Shown here one piece after another: positions 33,280-43,264 of a stretch of 64,000 bases of DNA. Position numbers and translations under genes: made by a program. Under the pieces are notes generated by a model that worked only from the letters and a program-made list of their open reading frames with translations, was not told the origin of the DNA and made no database searches. Source of the stretch: an uncultured Sulfitobacter sp. (GTDB lineage Bacteria; Pseudomonadota; Alphaproteobacteria; Rhodobacterales; Rhodobacteraceae). The stretch covers positions 72,330 through 136,329 of the forward strand of contig CANMXJ010000009.1 of the NCBI GenBank assembly GCA_947501805.1. The letters run 5' to 3'. The stretch's first letter is position 1. Each line of letters opens with the position of its first letter.

Positions 33280-33523
33280 ACCGAGGTTTCGCATACCGCT
33301 TGATCGTGACACAGGCATTTTGACCCTCAAATGGGCGGCCTCCCTTGTGCAAATCTTAGGCTATAGCGCCACTGCCTTTGGCATGACGCCGCTCAATATC
33401 TATCTGTTCCTGATTGGATTACTCGGATGGTTTGCCGTTGGCCTGTTGTGGAAAGACAAGGCAATCATGCTGATCCACATTGTTGCTCTGGCTGCGATGA
33501 TCGCAGGCCTGATCAGCAGCTAG
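33263..33523 (+). CDS. Small membrane protein coupled to the isochorismatase gene
   Basis: Predicted 86 aa with two to three hydrophobic helices (about residues 20-39, 42-62, 66-83), GILTLKWAASLVQILGYSA at the start. The ATG at 33263 overlaps the end of the hydrolase gene by 17 bases, with GGAG eight bases before. Its stop shares CTAG with the DUF2189 gene. No family recognised. Confidence 0.6.
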   Translation: MLALSKPRFRIPLDRDTGILTLKWAASLVQILGYSATAFGMTPLNIYLFLIGLLGWFAVGLLWKDKAIMLIHIVALAAMIAGLISS

Positions 33524-34296
33524 GGCGCATCCGGCTGCATGACGGACCGGTACAAGTGCCACGTTGCATGCCCCAGGACGGGCATCGCCACGAAAAGCCC
33601 CAGAAACATTGGAATCATAGCCACAAGCGTCAGGACCGCGATAAAGACACCCCACAGCAGGTACAACAATGGTGCGTCAAGAACAGCCGACATAGAGCGC
33701 AGCATTGCCGTGATGAAATCAACGTCGCGGTCCAAAATCATCGGCATGCCCAACACGCTGATTGAAAAAACAAACAAGGCAAAGAAAGAACCAATGACGG
33801 TACCAAATACCAACATCGACACCCCTTCGGTTGTGACGAACACTTCCAGCGATGTTGACACATTGGTCATCGGAGAAAGTCCCAAAAACAGGGCAAAAAT
33901 CATGTGTCCCAAAAAGAACCAGAACAGGAAGGTGACAATGATGATTGCCGCCAGCCAAGGCAGTTGACCACTGCGGCTTTGCCAAACGACGCTTAGGATA
34001 TCACCAAGGCGGAAGGGTTCTTGCGCGACCCTGCGCCGGCTTACCTCGTAGAACCCCAAAGCCGCCAGCGCGCCCACCAGTGGGAAACCGAGAACCGCCA
34101 GAACAAGCCAGAAAGTCTGTCCGGTGAGATAAGTGATGATCCCCATGATGAGGCCTGCAATCACGTACACGCTGGAAAAGAACAGGTCTGTCGCCGGCGC
34201 AGATTTAAAGTCGGTCATACCCAACGCAAGGCTGCGCTTCAAATCGGCAAATTCAGGTTTGCGCAGCTTAGGCGCGCCTTCGAGTTTGGTGTTCAT
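33520..34296 (-). CDS. DUF2189 multi-pass membrane protein
   Basis: Predicted 258 aa with six transmembrane helices. The N-terminal cytosolic segment, LKRSLALGMTDFKSAPATDL, leads into helix 1, and YEVSRRR links helices 2 and 3; the pattern matches DUF2189 integral membrane proteins. Function unknown. It is on its own, overlaps its convergent neighbour by the stop codons and lies 54 bases upstream of yejF's end on the same strand. Confidence 0.7.
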   Translation of the reverse strand: MNTKLEGAPKLRKPEFADLKRSLALGMTDFKSAPATDLFFSSVYVIAGLIMGIITYLTGQTFWLVLAVLGFPLVGALAALGFYEVSRRRVAQEPFRLGDILSVVWQSRSGQLPWLAAIIIVTFLFWFFLGHMIFALFLGLSPMTNVSTSLEVFVTTEGVSMLVFGTVIGSFFALFVFSISVLGMPMILDRDVDFITAMLRSMSAVLDAPLLYLLWGVFIAVLTLVAMIPMFLGLFVAMPVLGHATWHLYRSVMQPDAP

Positions 34297-34350
34297 GGCC
34301 GGATTATTGCCAATCTTGACAGAGAATGAAACCCTTGGATTTTCTTTGTA

Positions 34351-35928
34351 TCAAGTCGTCGCTTGCAACAGCGTGCGTGTGTAATCTGACTTTGGCCGTT
34401 CATAAAGATCTTCGGCTTGCCCGTACTCCACAACGTCTCCACGTTTCATCACAATGACTTTGTGTGACATGGCCCGCACAACTTTCAGGTCGTGACTGAT
34501 GAACAGATAGGCCAACCCGTATTTCTTTTGAAGATCGCGCAACAGCTCCACGATTTGCACTTGCACAGTCATATCAAGCGCGCTGGTGGGTTCGTCCAGC
34601 ACCAACAAACGCGGCCGCAACACCATGGCGCGCGCGATTGCAATGCGTTGACGTTGACCGCCCGAAAACTCGTGCGGATAGCGGTCCATCGTGGCAGGGT
34701 CGAGGCCAACTTCGATCATCACCTCATGCACCAATTCACGTTGATCACGGGTCGGGTCGACTTTGTGAATGGACAGCCCTTCGGCAATAATCTGGAAACA
34801 GGTCATTCGCGGCGAGAGCGAGCCAAACGGGTCCTGAAACACGATCTGCATGTCTTTGCGCAGACGGCGCAATTCTCGTGTGGACCACTTGCGCACGTCT
34901 TGATCTATAAAGGTTATGCTACCCTCCGAAGCAATCAGCCGCATGATCGCAAGCGCCATTGTCGTCTTGCCAGAACCGGATTCACCAACAATGCCCAAAG
35001 TCTCGCCTGCACGTACCGAAATGCTTGCGTCGTTCACAGCCTTTACGTGACCAACAGTCCGGCGCAACAAACCTTCAGTGATCGGGAACCAGACTTTGAG
35101 GTGCTCGGTGCTCACGATCTCTTTGGCGTCCTGTGACACTGGATCGGGCTGGCCCGTCGGCTCAGCACTCAACAACTTGATTGTGTAGGGGTGTTGCGGG
35201 TTGTCAAAAATCTCGGCTGTTGGTCCCTGCTCCACGATTTCGCCTTGTTGCATAACACAAACACGGTCCGCGATGCGTCGCACAATGCCAAGATCATGGG
35301 TGATGAACAGCAGCCCCATACCTTCGCTGTCTTTGAGGTCTTTCAGCAGGTCCAAAATCTGCGCTTGAATTGTCACGTCGAGCGCCGTTGTCGGCTCATC
35401 CGCAATCAGCACATCGGGCTTGTTGGCCAGTGCCATCGCGATCATGACACGCTGGCGCTGCCCCCCCGAAAGCTGGTGGGGATAGGCACCCAAGCGGCTT
35501 TCGGCGTCATTGATGCCAACCTTATCCATCAGTTCAAGAATACGCGCACGGGCGGCAGACCCCGCCAGCCCCTGATGCAACGCAAGGCTTTCAGCCAACT
35601 GTTTCTCAATCGTGTGCAGCGGATTGAGCGAGGTCATGGGTTCTTGGAAGATGAAGCTGATGTCATTGCCACGCACCTTGCGCAGCAACGCATCATCCGC
35701 GCCGATCATCTGCTGACCTTCATACGTGACAGACCCGGAAACTTCGGCATTGTCGCCCAAAAGCGAAACAGTCGACAGTGCCGATACAGACTTGCCCGAA
35801 CCGGATTCACCGACCAACGCCACCGTCTCGCCCCGCTCCAGATGAAAGCTGACACCTCTGACCGCTTCGGTCAGCTTGCCGTCCTGCCGAAACCCAACAT
35901 TCAGATTTTTGACTTCAAGCAATGCCAT
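34351..35928 (-). CDS. yejF: ABC transporter ATPase with two nucleotide-binding domains (YejF)
   Basis: Predicted 525 aa. Two complete ATPase units are seen: Walker A GESGSGKS with signature LSGGQRQR in the first and GESGSGKT with FSGGQRQR in the second, with oligopeptide-transporter C-terminal tails. It powers uptake of peptides (YejABEF imports microcin C and other oligopeptides). It ends the yejA-B-E-F operon, overlapping yejE by one base. Confidence 0.93.
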   Translation of the reverse strand: MALLEVKNLNVGFRQDGKLTEAVRGVSFHLERGETVALVGESGSGKSVSALSTVSLLGDNAEVSGSVTYEGQQMIGADDALLRKVRGNDISFIFQEPMTSLNPLHTIEKQLAESLALHQGLAGSAARARILELMDKVGINDAESRLGAYPHQLSGGQRQRVMIAMALANKPDVLIADEPTTALDVTIQAQILDLLKDLKDSEGMGLLFITHDLGIVRRIADRVCVMQQGEIVEQGPTAEIFDNPQHPYTIKLLSAEPTGQPDPVSQDAKEIVSTEHLKVWFPITEGLLRRTVGHVKAVNDASISVRAGETLGIVGESGSGKTTMALAIMRLIASEGSITFIDQDVRKWSTRELRRLRKDMQIVFQDPFGSLSPRMTCFQIIAEGLSIHKVDPTRDQRELVHEVMIEVGLDPATMDRYPHEFSGGQRQRIAIARAMVLRPRLLVLDEPTSALDMTVQVQIVELLRDLQKKYGLAYLFISHDLKVVRAMSHKVIVMKRGDVVEYGQAEDLYERPKSDYTRTLLQATT

Positions 35929-37034
35929 CAGGAGAACGTCTTTCGCGGATCAAACGCATCACGGATGCCCTCAAAGATGAACACCAGCAAGGACAACATG
36001 ATTGCAAAGGTAAAGAACGCGGTAAACGCCAGCCACGGTGCTTGAAGATTTTGTTTAGCTTGCAGCGTAAGTTCCCCCAATGACGGGGCCGAGGACGGCA
36101 GGCCAAAGCCCAAGAAGTCAAGAATTGCCAGCGTGCTGATTGTGCCGGTGATGATGAACGGCAGCATCGTCAGCGTGGCAACCATCGCATTGGGCAACAT
36201 GTGGCGGAACATGATCGTAACATTGCTGACACCCAAGGCACGTGCGGCGCGCACATATTCAAGGTTCCGCGCACGCAAAAATTCAGCGCGCACCACGCCC
36301 ACAAGAGAGGTCCAACTGAATAAAACCAAGAGGAACACAAGCAACCAGAAACTTCGGCCCAAAATCGCAAACATGATGATGATCACATAAAGGGATGGGG
36401 TAGAGGACCATATTTCGATGATCCGTTGAAAAATCAAATCCGTCCAGCCGCCAAAGAACCCCTGCACCGCGCCCGCAATTACGCCAATTATGGAGGCCAA
36501 TCCAGTCACGATCAGGGTGAACAGAATCGACAGCCGGAAGCCATGGATCACCCTTGCCATTACATCCCGCTTGGTCCCGTCTGTCCCCAGCCAGTTTTGA
36601 CTGTTGGGCGGCAGCGGGGCTGCTCCGGAGCGGTCTACTGCTGTATTGAATGAGTAAGGAATGATCGGCCAGATCGACCAGCCTTTGGTGATCGCTTCAC
36701 CCTCGATCACCCCATCTTGCGAATCCTCGATATACCCTTCGGGATCATCAAAACACAGGTCCAGTCCACCCGTCGCAATCAGGCATTTCACTTCCGGATC
36801 GCGGTAAACCGCTTCGGTCTGGAAGTCGCCACCAAACTCTGTTTCGGCATAGAACTTAAAGATCGGCATGTAATAGTCGCCGCGATAGTTCACGAGGATC
36901 GGCTTGTCGTTAGCGACAAATTCGGCAAACAGCGAGATGCCGAACAGGATCGCAAAAATCCACAAACTCCAATAGGCGCGGCGGTTGCGGGTGAAATTGC
37001 GCCAGCGGCGTTGGTTAAGCGGGGACAGCGCCAT
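35928..37034 (-). CDS. yejE: ABC transporter permease YejE
   Basis: Predicted 368 aa, with an N-terminal helix, a periplasmic domain inserted between helix 1 and helix 2 (GDYYMPIFKFYAETEFGG) typical of YejE, and a binding-protein-dependent permease domain (EYVRAARALGVSNVTIMFRHMLPNA, EAA loop). It pairs with YejB as the membrane channel. It starts exactly where yejB ends. Confidence 0.92.
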   Translation of the reverse strand: MALSPLNQRRWRNFTRNRRAYWSLWIFAILFGISLFAEFVANDKPILVNYRGDYYMPIFKFYAETEFGGDFQTEAVYRDPEVKCLIATGGLDLCFDDPEGYIEDSQDGVIEGEAITKGWSIWPIIPYSFNTAVDRSGAAPLPPNSQNWLGTDGTKRDVMARVIHGFRLSILFTLIVTGLASIIGVIAGAVQGFFGGWTDLIFQRIIEIWSSTPSLYVIIIMFAILGRSFWLLVFLLVLFSWTSLVGVVRAEFLRARNLEYVRAARALGVSNVTIMFRHMLPNAMVATLTMLPFIITGTISTLAILDFLGFGLPSSAPSLGELTLQAKQNLQAPWLAFTAFFTFAIMLSLLVFIFEGIRDAFDPRKTFS

Positions 37035-38125
37035 TAGCCTTCCCTCCGCTCGAAATCAATGCGCGGATCGACGAGGACATACATCAGATCAGACAGGATT
37101 CCGACAACCAGCCCAATGAGGCCAAAAATGAACAGCGTGCCAAAAACAATCGGATAGTCACGCGCCACCGCAGCCTCAAACCCCAAACGCCCTAATCCGT
37201 CGAGCGAGAATATCGTCTCGATGATCAACGACCCACCAAAGAACACCCCGATGAAAACCGCAGGAAAGCCTGCAATCACGATCAGCATCGCATTGCGAAA
37301 GACGTGACCATAAAGAACCGCGCGTTCGGAAAGCCCCTTGGCGCGGGCGGTCATCACGTAATGTTTCTTGATCTCGTCAAGAAAACTGTTTTTCGTCAGC
37401 AAGGTCAAAGTTGCAAAGGCTGAGATCGTAGAGGCAAGCACCGGCAACGTGATATGCCAGAAGTAATCGCCAATCTTGCCAAGAGTAGTGAGGTCGTCAA
37501 AGTTATCAGACGTCAAGCCGCGCAGCGGGAAAATCTGCCAGTATGATCCACCTGCAAACAGCACCAGCAGCAAAATTGCGAACAGGAAGCCGGGAATCGC
37601 ATAGGCCGCGATAATCGCACCCGATGTCCATGTATCAAAGCGCGAGCCATCTTTTACCGCCTTGCGTATACCCAGCGGAATCGACACCAAATAAGCAATC
37701 AACGTGGACCACAGTCCGAGCGTAATCGACACAGGCAGCTTTTCCTTGATCAGATCAATGACCGAAATCGAGCGGAAATAACTCTCGCCGAAATCGAACC
37801 GCATGTAGTTCCACAACATGTTGACGAAGCGTTCCACAGGTGGCTTGTCAAACCCGAACTCCTTCTCCAATTCAGCGATGAACTCGGGCGGCAGGCCACG
37901 CGCGCCGACATAGGTGCTTTCGGAGGCATTATCGAGCGGGTCCGCACCGCCATCGCTATTGCTACCGGCAAAACCGCCAAACACATCACCGCCCCCCTGC
38001 GCACGAGCAATCGCTTGCTCAACCGGTCCGCCCGGCACGAATTGCACCAGCGCAAAGTTGATCAACATGATTCCCAACAATGTCGGTATGATCAGCAGTA
38101 GTCGTCGGAGGATATATGCGCCCAT
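37034..38125 (-). CDS. yejB: ABC transporter permease YejB
   Basis: Predicted 363 aa with six transmembrane helices; [20 protein letters not shown] at the N-terminus and a cytosolic EAA loop, [23 protein letters not shown] short insert in the first periplasmic loop is glycine-rich ([13 protein letters not shown]). It is translated with yejE (one-base overlap) and follows yejA after 9 bases. Confidence 0.92.
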   Translation of the reverse strand: MGAYILRRLLLIIPTLLGIMLINFALVQFVPGGPVEQAIARAQGGGDVFGGFAGSNSDGGADPLDNASESTYVGARGLPPEFIAELEKEFGFDKPPVERFVNMLWNYMRFDFGESYFRSISVIDLIKEKLPVSITLGLWSTLIAYLVSIPLGIRKAVKDGSRFDTWTSGAIIAAYAIPGFLFAILLLVLFAGGSYWQIFPLRGLTSDNFDDLTTLGKIGDYFWHITLPVLASTISAFATLTLLTKNSFLDEIKKHYVMTARAKGLSERAVLYGHVFRNAMLIVIAGFPAVFIGVFFGGSLIIETIFSLDGLGRLGFEAAVARDYPIVFGTLFIFGLIGLVVGILSDLMYVLVDPRIDFERREG

Positions 38126-38134
38126 TGGGGTGTG

Positions 38135-40063
38135 TTACCTCAACGCACCTGCGGCTTTCAATGCCGCTGCTTTATCTGCATTGAACCACCACCAGTCGAG
38201 ATAGCCGAGCGCATAGGGCGGCTGACCTTCGGGGTGTTCATATTGATCGTAATAGGCCGCCCAGTGGCTATCTTTGTACCAGACCGGAATCATGATGAAC
38301 TCATGGCGCAACGCACGGTCCAGCGCCATCATCGCTGCGTTTTCTTCTTCGCGGGTTTGCGCATTCAACGATGCATCAATGATTGCATCGACCATCGGAC
38401 TGGCAAGACCGGATGGGTTAAACAATGAAAATGCCGCCGCCTCTGATCCGAAATATTGCTGCAAACCGGCACCAGTTCCCAAGATTGCCGGATATTGATC
38501 AAACAACAGATCATAGTCGCGGTCCCGCTCACGGGCGGTAAACTGGGAGCTGTCTACTTTCTCAAGTACGGCATCAATACCGAAGGTTTGAAGGTTGGCG
38601 ACGAAATTCTCAACAACAGCCGTTGATGTCGGTGAGCTTGCCGATTGAAACAGGAAATTCAGCCGCAAGGGTTTGCCTTCGGCATTGACCCGCTTGCCGT
38701 TCACCACGCTCCACCCAGCTTCGTCCAGCAAATTGGACGCCGCCCTCGCATTTCGGCGATCCAACAGACGCTCGGGTTTCGACGTGTGCGGCACCCTCGC
38801 TTCACTGGTCAGCATGGAAGGTTCGATGACATCCCCGAGACTTTGCAACAGCGCAAGTTCCGCCCCTTGCGGGAGGCCATTGGCCATAACAGGGGAACCC
38901 TGACTAAAGGAAGCACGCTGCTTGAACAGGCCATTCTGCAAGGATTCATTGGTCCATTCAAAGTTGAACGCAAGTGCAACCGCTTCGCGCACGCGCCGAT
39001 CCTTCAAGACTTCCGAGTTCAGATTGAACACGATACCGGATGCCGTCGCAGGAGCCCCATCAGGCAACTCGCTTTTTACGACCTGCCCGTTGTCGACTTT
39101 CGGGAAATCGTACCCCGTTGCCCACTTTTTTGAATCCGATTCACGGCGGAATGTGTACTCTCCCGCTTTGAATGCCTCAAAAGCAGCGGTGTCATCGCTG
39201 AATATTTCCAGACGGATCCGGTCAAAGTTATGACGCCCTCTGTTGATCGGCAAATCCTTGCCCCAGTAGTCCGGATTACGCTCCAGAACGATCCGGCGGC
39301 TAAGATCAACAGATTTCACGACATAAGCACCGGATCCGGGCGGGTTTTCGATCCACGTATCCTTAAGGCCAAGCCCCGTCTTTTCAAACCACGCCTTGGG
39401 CCATGCAGGTACGCCGCCAACGCTGCCAATCAAGCTACGGCGCGAGATTCCGTCCGCAAAATAGAACTTGATCGTAAGGTCATCAATGACTTCAACTTTG
39501 GGGATACGCTTGCGCACCGCGTCCGCGTAGGACTTAAGACCCTCATCCAACAACAAGTTATGCGAAAAAGCGATATCTTGCGCAGTGACTGGCGAGCCAT
39601 CCGAGAATTTCGCCTCTGGACGCATGCGGAATATCACCCAGGACTTGTCTTTGGGATACTCAACGCTTTCGCACAGCAGACAGTAATACTCACCGTAGGT
39701 ATCTGCCGGAACAGCCTCGTTTGACGGCGCTTCGGCCAGCAGGCTTTCATACCCAAAGACCGAGAACAGATGTGCGCGACCCTTGCCGGAGTAAGGGTTC
39801 ATTGAATCAAGTGTGCCGACAAAAGCGATCGAAATCTCTCCGCCCTTCGGAGCATCAGGATTGACGTAATTGAGATGTGTAAAATCCGCAGGATAGCTTA
39901 GATCACCGTAAAAACTGTAACCGTGGCTTTTGATGATGTCCTCTTGCGCACGTGGCGCTGTCGCCCAGATCAATGCGGCACCAAAAACAATCAAAGCAGT
40001 CCAATTGATCCACCCTTTGACCGGATGGGACCGGGTTGCAACACGGCTTTGTGGTTCAGGCAT
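38135..40063 (-). CDS. yejA: Extracellular binding protein YejA (family 5)
   Basis: Predicted 642 aa with an N-terminal signal (WTALIVFGAALIWATAPRAQ). The mature protein starts with the HGYSFYGDLSYPADFTHLNY segment of YejA. It binds oligopeptides or microcin C heads in the periplasm for the yej permease. The ATG at 40063 with AAGGA upstream is preferred to a GTG at 40084. First gene of the yejABEF operon. Confidence 0.92.
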   Translation of the reverse strand: MPEPQSRVATRSHPVKGWINWTALIVFGAALIWATAPRAQEDIIKSHGYSFYGDLSYPADFTHLNYVNPDAPKGGEISIAFVGTLDSMNPYSGKGRAHLFSVFGYESLLAEAPSNEAVPADTYGEYYCLLCESVEYPKDKSWVIFRMRPEAKFSDGSPVTAQDIAFSHNLLLDEGLKSYADAVRKRIPKVEVIDDLTIKFYFADGISRRSLIGSVGGVPAWPKAWFEKTGLGLKDTWIENPPGSGAYVVKSVDLSRRIVLERNPDYWGKDLPINRGRHNFDRIRLEIFSDDTAAFEAFKAGEYTFRRESDSKKWATGYDFPKVDNGQVVKSELPDGAPATASGIVFNLNSEVLKDRRVREAVALAFNFEWTNESLQNGLFKQRASFSQGSPVMANGLPQGAELALLQSLGDVIEPSMLTSEARVPHTSKPERLLDRRNARAASNLLDEAGWSVVNGKRVNAEGKPLRLNFLFQSASSPTSTAVVENFVANLQTFGIDAVLEKVDSSQFTARERDRDYDLLFDQYPAILGTGAGLQQYFGSEAAAFSLFNPSGLASPMVDAIIDASLNAQTREEENAAMMALDRALRHEFIMIPVWYKDSHWAAYYDQYEHPEGQPPYALGYLDWWWFNADKAAALKAAGALR

Positions 40064-40167
40064 CTGGGATATCCTTTGGGTCACTAATCACATCTCTGGC
40101 ATATGTAAGCTAACGGTGCCGGGGGCCAAGAGACAAGTTGCGAATATGTTATCTGGTGAAACACATG

Positions 40168-40194
40168 AAAAAGGCCGCCCGATCGGGGCGGCCC
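40168..40194 (-). terminator. Terminator of the cytochrome c gene
   Basis: A GC-rich hairpin GGCCGCCC, loop GATCG, GGGCGGCC (40173-40193) is followed on the minus strand by TTTTTC. It is 21 bases beyond the cytochrome gene stop and separates it from yejA. Confidence 0.85.
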
Positions 40195-40214
40195 TACAAC
40201 CCGTTTCAAACGGA

Positions 40215-40715
40215 TCAGTCTGTGAGCGTGGCAAGGTATGCGATCAGGTTTGCCTTGTCCGCCGGCTTTTTCAAACCTGCAAAGCCCATAGTTGTGCCGG
40301 GCGCATACCCTTTGGGATTCTCCAGGAAACCGTACAAGGCCTCTGCGTCCCAGCTACCTTCAAGCCCTGTAAGGGCACCGGAGTAGCCGAACCCGCCGAC
40401 GGATGCGATCTCACGGTCAACGACCCCATTGAGGTGCGGACCCACGCCGTCTGTACCGTCTAACTTATGACAGGCGCTGCACTTACGAAACACACCTTCA
40501 CCTTTGCCAATGTCGGCCGCTGCCAACAACACGCTTACGTCGATTTCTTCTTCCGGTTCAGCAAGCTCCAAACCTTCCACTTCAATCACATAGGATTGTT
40601 CACCGTGCGCTTCAGCGTGATAGACTTCTTCCGCGCCCCATTTGCCAAGCAACAGGATCAACCACGCGCCAAACACGCCGGCTGCGATTTTTGTAATTGT
40701 CATTGTATCGAACAT
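40215..40715 (-). CDS. Membrane-anchored class I cytochrome c
   Basis: Predicted 166 aa. One transmembrane helix at about residues 8-25 (AAGVFGAWLILLLGKW) anchors it, followed by a linker and a cytochrome domain with C-S-A-C-H (FRKCSACHKLDG), GPHLNGV and a distal Met in TTMGFAGL. This matches the cytochrome c-552/cy group carrying electrons between the bc1 complex and terminal oxidases in the periplasm. The anchor is uncleaved. ATG at 40715 is the likely start, though an ATG at 40703 also exists. Confidence 0.85.
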   Translation of the reverse strand: MFDTMTITKIAAGVFGAWLILLLGKWGAEEVYHAEAHGEQSYVIEVEGLELAEPEEEIDVSVLLAAADIGKGEGVFRKCSACHKLDGTDGVGPHLNGVVDREIASVGGFGYSGALTGLEGSWDAEALYGFLENPKGYAPGTTMGFAGLKKPADKANLIAYLATLTD

Positions 40716-40841
40716 GAATGGGGTCCGTATCTGTATATTGAGGCTTTCAAGCGGGTATCTATTGCTTTCCCTTAATGCAAGCAAGGTGTAGTTACCGCGA
40801 CCAAATGCCAAAAGGGTGCATTAATGCCAAGGATTGCATGT

Positions 40842-41684
40842 ATGTCCGACAAAATTTCGCCCCGCATCGCGTTTCAGGGAGCCTTGGGTGCCTACAGCCA
40901 CGAGGCCTGCTTGCAAGCGGATCCTGATATGATTCCCGTGCCCTGCACAACCTTCGAAGGGGTCATCCGCGCGGTTTCAGAGGGGCGTGCAGACCTTGCC
41001 ATGTTGCCTGTTGAAAACACCACCTATGGCCGCGTGGCCGACATTCATCGCCTGCTGCCGCAAAGCGGCCTGCACATCATCGGCGAAGCATTTGTCCGTG
41101 TACGCATCGCGTTGATGGCCCGCCCCGGTGTGGCGCTCAAGGACGTCAAACACGTGCGCGCCCATATGGTTTTGTTGCCACAGGCCCGCAGTTACCTAGA
41201 TGCGCACGGCATCACATTCGAAGCCGCCGCAGACAGCGCCGGTGCCGCAGAAGAACTGGCTCTGGCTGCCGGTTCAACCGAAGGCGTGCTGGCAAGCGAG
41301 GTGGCCGCAGACATTCACGGCCTTGAGGTGCTGGCCCGCGACATTGAAGATCTGGATCATAACACCACCCGTTTCCTGTTGATGTCACCGCAGATCGACG
41401 AGTCCCGCCGCAGTGAAAAGATGCTGACCACATTCGTCTTCGAGGTCCGCAACATCCCTGCCGCGCTGTACAAGGCAATGGGTGGCTTTGCCACAAACGG
41501 TGTGAATATGACCAAACTGGAAAGCTACATGGTTGGCGGATCGTTCACCGCCACACAGTTCTACGCCGACATCGAGGGACACCCTGATGATCCACCCGTC
41601 AAACGCGCACTGGAAGAGTTGGGGTACTTCACGAATGTTCTGGACATATTGGGCGTCTATCCCGCCCATCCGGGGCGGGGATAA
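40842..41684 (+). CDS. pheA: Prephenate dehydratase
   Basis: Predicted 280 aa. It converts prephenate to phenylpyruvate in phenylalanine biosynthesis. The catalytic domain begins PRIAFQGALGAYSHEACL and has VENTTYGRVADIH and NTTRFLLMS with the conserved Thr-Arg-Phe; a C-terminal ACT domain (ALYKAMGGFATNGVNMTKLESYMVGGSF) gives Phe feedback. A monofunctional form, without chorismate mutase. The ATG at 40842 has AAGGA eight bases before; ATG at 40824 is an alternative. Confidence 0.93.
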   Translation: MSDKISPRIAFQGALGAYSHEACLQADPDMIPVPCTTFEGVIRAVSEGRADLAMLPVENTTYGRVADIHRLLPQSGLHIIGEAFVRVRIALMARPGVALKDVKHVRAHMVLLPQARSYLDAHGITFEAAADSAGAAEELALAAGSTEGVLASEVAADIHGLEVLARDIEDLDHNTTRFLLMSPQIDESRRSEKMLTTFVFEVRNIPAALYKAMGGFATNGVNMTKLESYMVGGSFTATQFYADIEGHPDDPPVKRALEELGYFTNVLDILGVYPAHPGRG

Positions 41685-41809
41685 ACAGGCAGCAAAAGAG
41701 CTTGCTTGTGTATGGTGACGGCTGGACTGAACACAATCATCTTAAGCGGCACATGCGGGGCGAGCAGACATCCCACCCCGCACGGTTAAATCAGTTTCTG
41801 GCAGTTGAG

Positions 41810-42454
41810 TTAGCGACGCTTTCGCAGGCCAAACATCAATCCCAATCCGGCCAACAGCAGAGGTAGCCCGGCAGGAAGCGGAATTGGCGAAACTTCACCC
41901 GTAACAACGATGCCTTTGCCGCCTAGCGAGCTGCGGTTTTCAATATCGAATGTTCCCGACGATCCAGTCGCATTCCAGCCAGTCAACCGGAAGAAACCGT
42001 TTGTGACGTTTTTGTACGCACTTAGATCTATCGTCGCAGTCGCAGTGCTGTTCACGGCCACGGCAATGTCAGCAAAGATTTCAGCCTGAAAAACGCTGTT
42101 GATGAAAAAATCAACTGCGATGGCTGCAGGTCCTGTCGGAGACCGGTCATAGCCGAAGCTAAGAGAAGTAAGATCGTATCCGATAGTCGAGTTGAACCCC
42201 CAAAAGAGCGAATCCTTGGCCGCAAGAGCATCAAGTTTGTTTCCTCCAACAAACCAGTCATTGGAGTTGAATGTCCCGCCGACGTTCGGATCGAGCCCCG
42301 TGCTGCGTCCCAGACTAAATCCGGTCACACCAGTACCTTCCGCGTCGGCAGCCACCTTGATGCCATTAACCGAAGTGAACTCGACCACGGTCGCTGCATT
42401 TGCCGAAACGGCCATAAACAAACAAGCCGCTAGACTGCATAGAAATTGTCGCAT
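41810..42454 (-). CDS. VPLPA-CTERM sorting-domain secreted protein
   Basis: Predicted 214 aa with a signal peptide (MRQFLCSLAACLFMAVSANA) and a C-terminal sorting tail IPLPAGLPLLLAGLGLMF followed by RKRR, the Roseobacter VPLPA-CTERM type recognised by an exosortase and often tied to exopolysaccharide export. The middle is a beta-rich domain with repeated FD.ENRSS motifs. Function unknown. No exosortase or exopolysaccharide genes adjoin. Confidence 0.85.
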   Translation of the reverse strand: MRQFLCSLAACLFMAVSANAATVVEFTSVNGIKVAADAEGTGVTGFSLGRSTGLDPNVGGTFNSNDWFVGGNKLDALAAKDSLFWGFNSTIGYDLTSLSFGYDRSPTGPAAIAVDFFINSVFQAEIFADIAVAVNSTATATIDLSAYKNVTNGFFRLTGWNATGSSGTFDIENRSSLGGKGIVVTGEVSPIPLPAGLPLLLAGLGLMFGLRKRR

Positions 42455-42708
42455 CGTAATTACCTTTCAAATTATCTTCGGCACTATCATTCAAGTTTTG
42501 TAACCGATTCGGTCCCATAACGCTATTATCAACGACAATCCAACAATCATCGTTCTTTGGTCAATTGGGGATCACAACCAAGAAACTGAATGCGCAGCAA
42601 ATGCGTAGATAGGGATTTTCTCGCGAACAGGAGGCGGAGTTCGTGATTCCCGCACTCATCCCGATCGGCAACGCGGCGCTAAGATACCCTTGCACCAGTC
42701 GCCAACTT

Positions 42709-43176
42709 TCAAGCCCGACGCTGATGCCGTTCTTCGATGGTCTTGGCGTAATCCGCAACGCGTAGTTTGAACTTCTTGCCAAGCGAGTTTTTGGCCAGTT
42801 TCAGCGACTGCACCAACAGGCGGGACGACAAGGTCAGGGGCTTGATTTCCAACTCTACGCGCACACGTGTCCTGCTACGCGACAAGGCAATCAATTCGAA
42901 TGTTGTCGTCCCCAACATCCCCGGTGACGTACTCTCGAGAACAATTTCGTTGGGTCGGTCAAACGTCACGATCTCAAGCTCCATCTCGCGGCGTTTTCCG
43001 CGCAGCTCGAAGGTTGCCTGCCACGTCATGCCAACGCCCGGCACTGGTAACTGATCGACCCGCTGCACCTCGGCTCCACGCCGCATTGCGGAGCGTTCAA
43101 AAGATTCAAAATCACACAGCATTTCAAACACGGCATCTACCGGTGCTTCGATATCTTCATTGGTGGAAAACTTCAT
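42709..43176 (-). CDS. SRPBCC-family protein
   Basis: Predicted 155 aa. The START/SRPBCC fold shows an N-terminal MKFSTNEDIEAPVDAVFEMLCDF, a central beta-sheet (GMTWQATFELRGKRREMELEIVTFD) and a C-terminal helix. Such proteins bind hydrophobic ligands in a cavity; homologues in Rhodobacteraceae are conserved but of unknown role. The ATG at 43176 is favoured by the conserved N-terminus; an ATG at 43227 would add 17 basic residues. Confidence 0.75.
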   Translation of the reverse strand: MKFSTNEDIEAPVDAVFEMLCDFESFERSAMRRGAEVQRVDQLPVPGVGMTWQATFELRGKRREMELEIVTFDRPNEIVLESTSPGMLGTTTFELIALSRSRTRVRVELEIKPLTLSSRLLVQSLKLAKNSLGKKFKLRVADYAKTIEERHQRRA

Positions 43177-43264
43177 GCCTTTACCCTGCCGATCCCAACG
43201 ATTTGCAGCCCTTTTGCGGACTGCCATACTCTTATTGTTTCCGAACTGTTAACCTGTACTCACT

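Noticed and set aside
41754..41782. Hairpin TGCGGGG/CCCCGCA between pheA and the VPLPA gene as terminator
   Set aside because: The 15-base loop and lack of a T run make it too weak to list as a terminator.
42561..42782. 73-aa minus-strand frame after the SRPBCC gene
   Set aside because: It overlaps the SRPBCC gene in another frame and has no ribosome site or motif.
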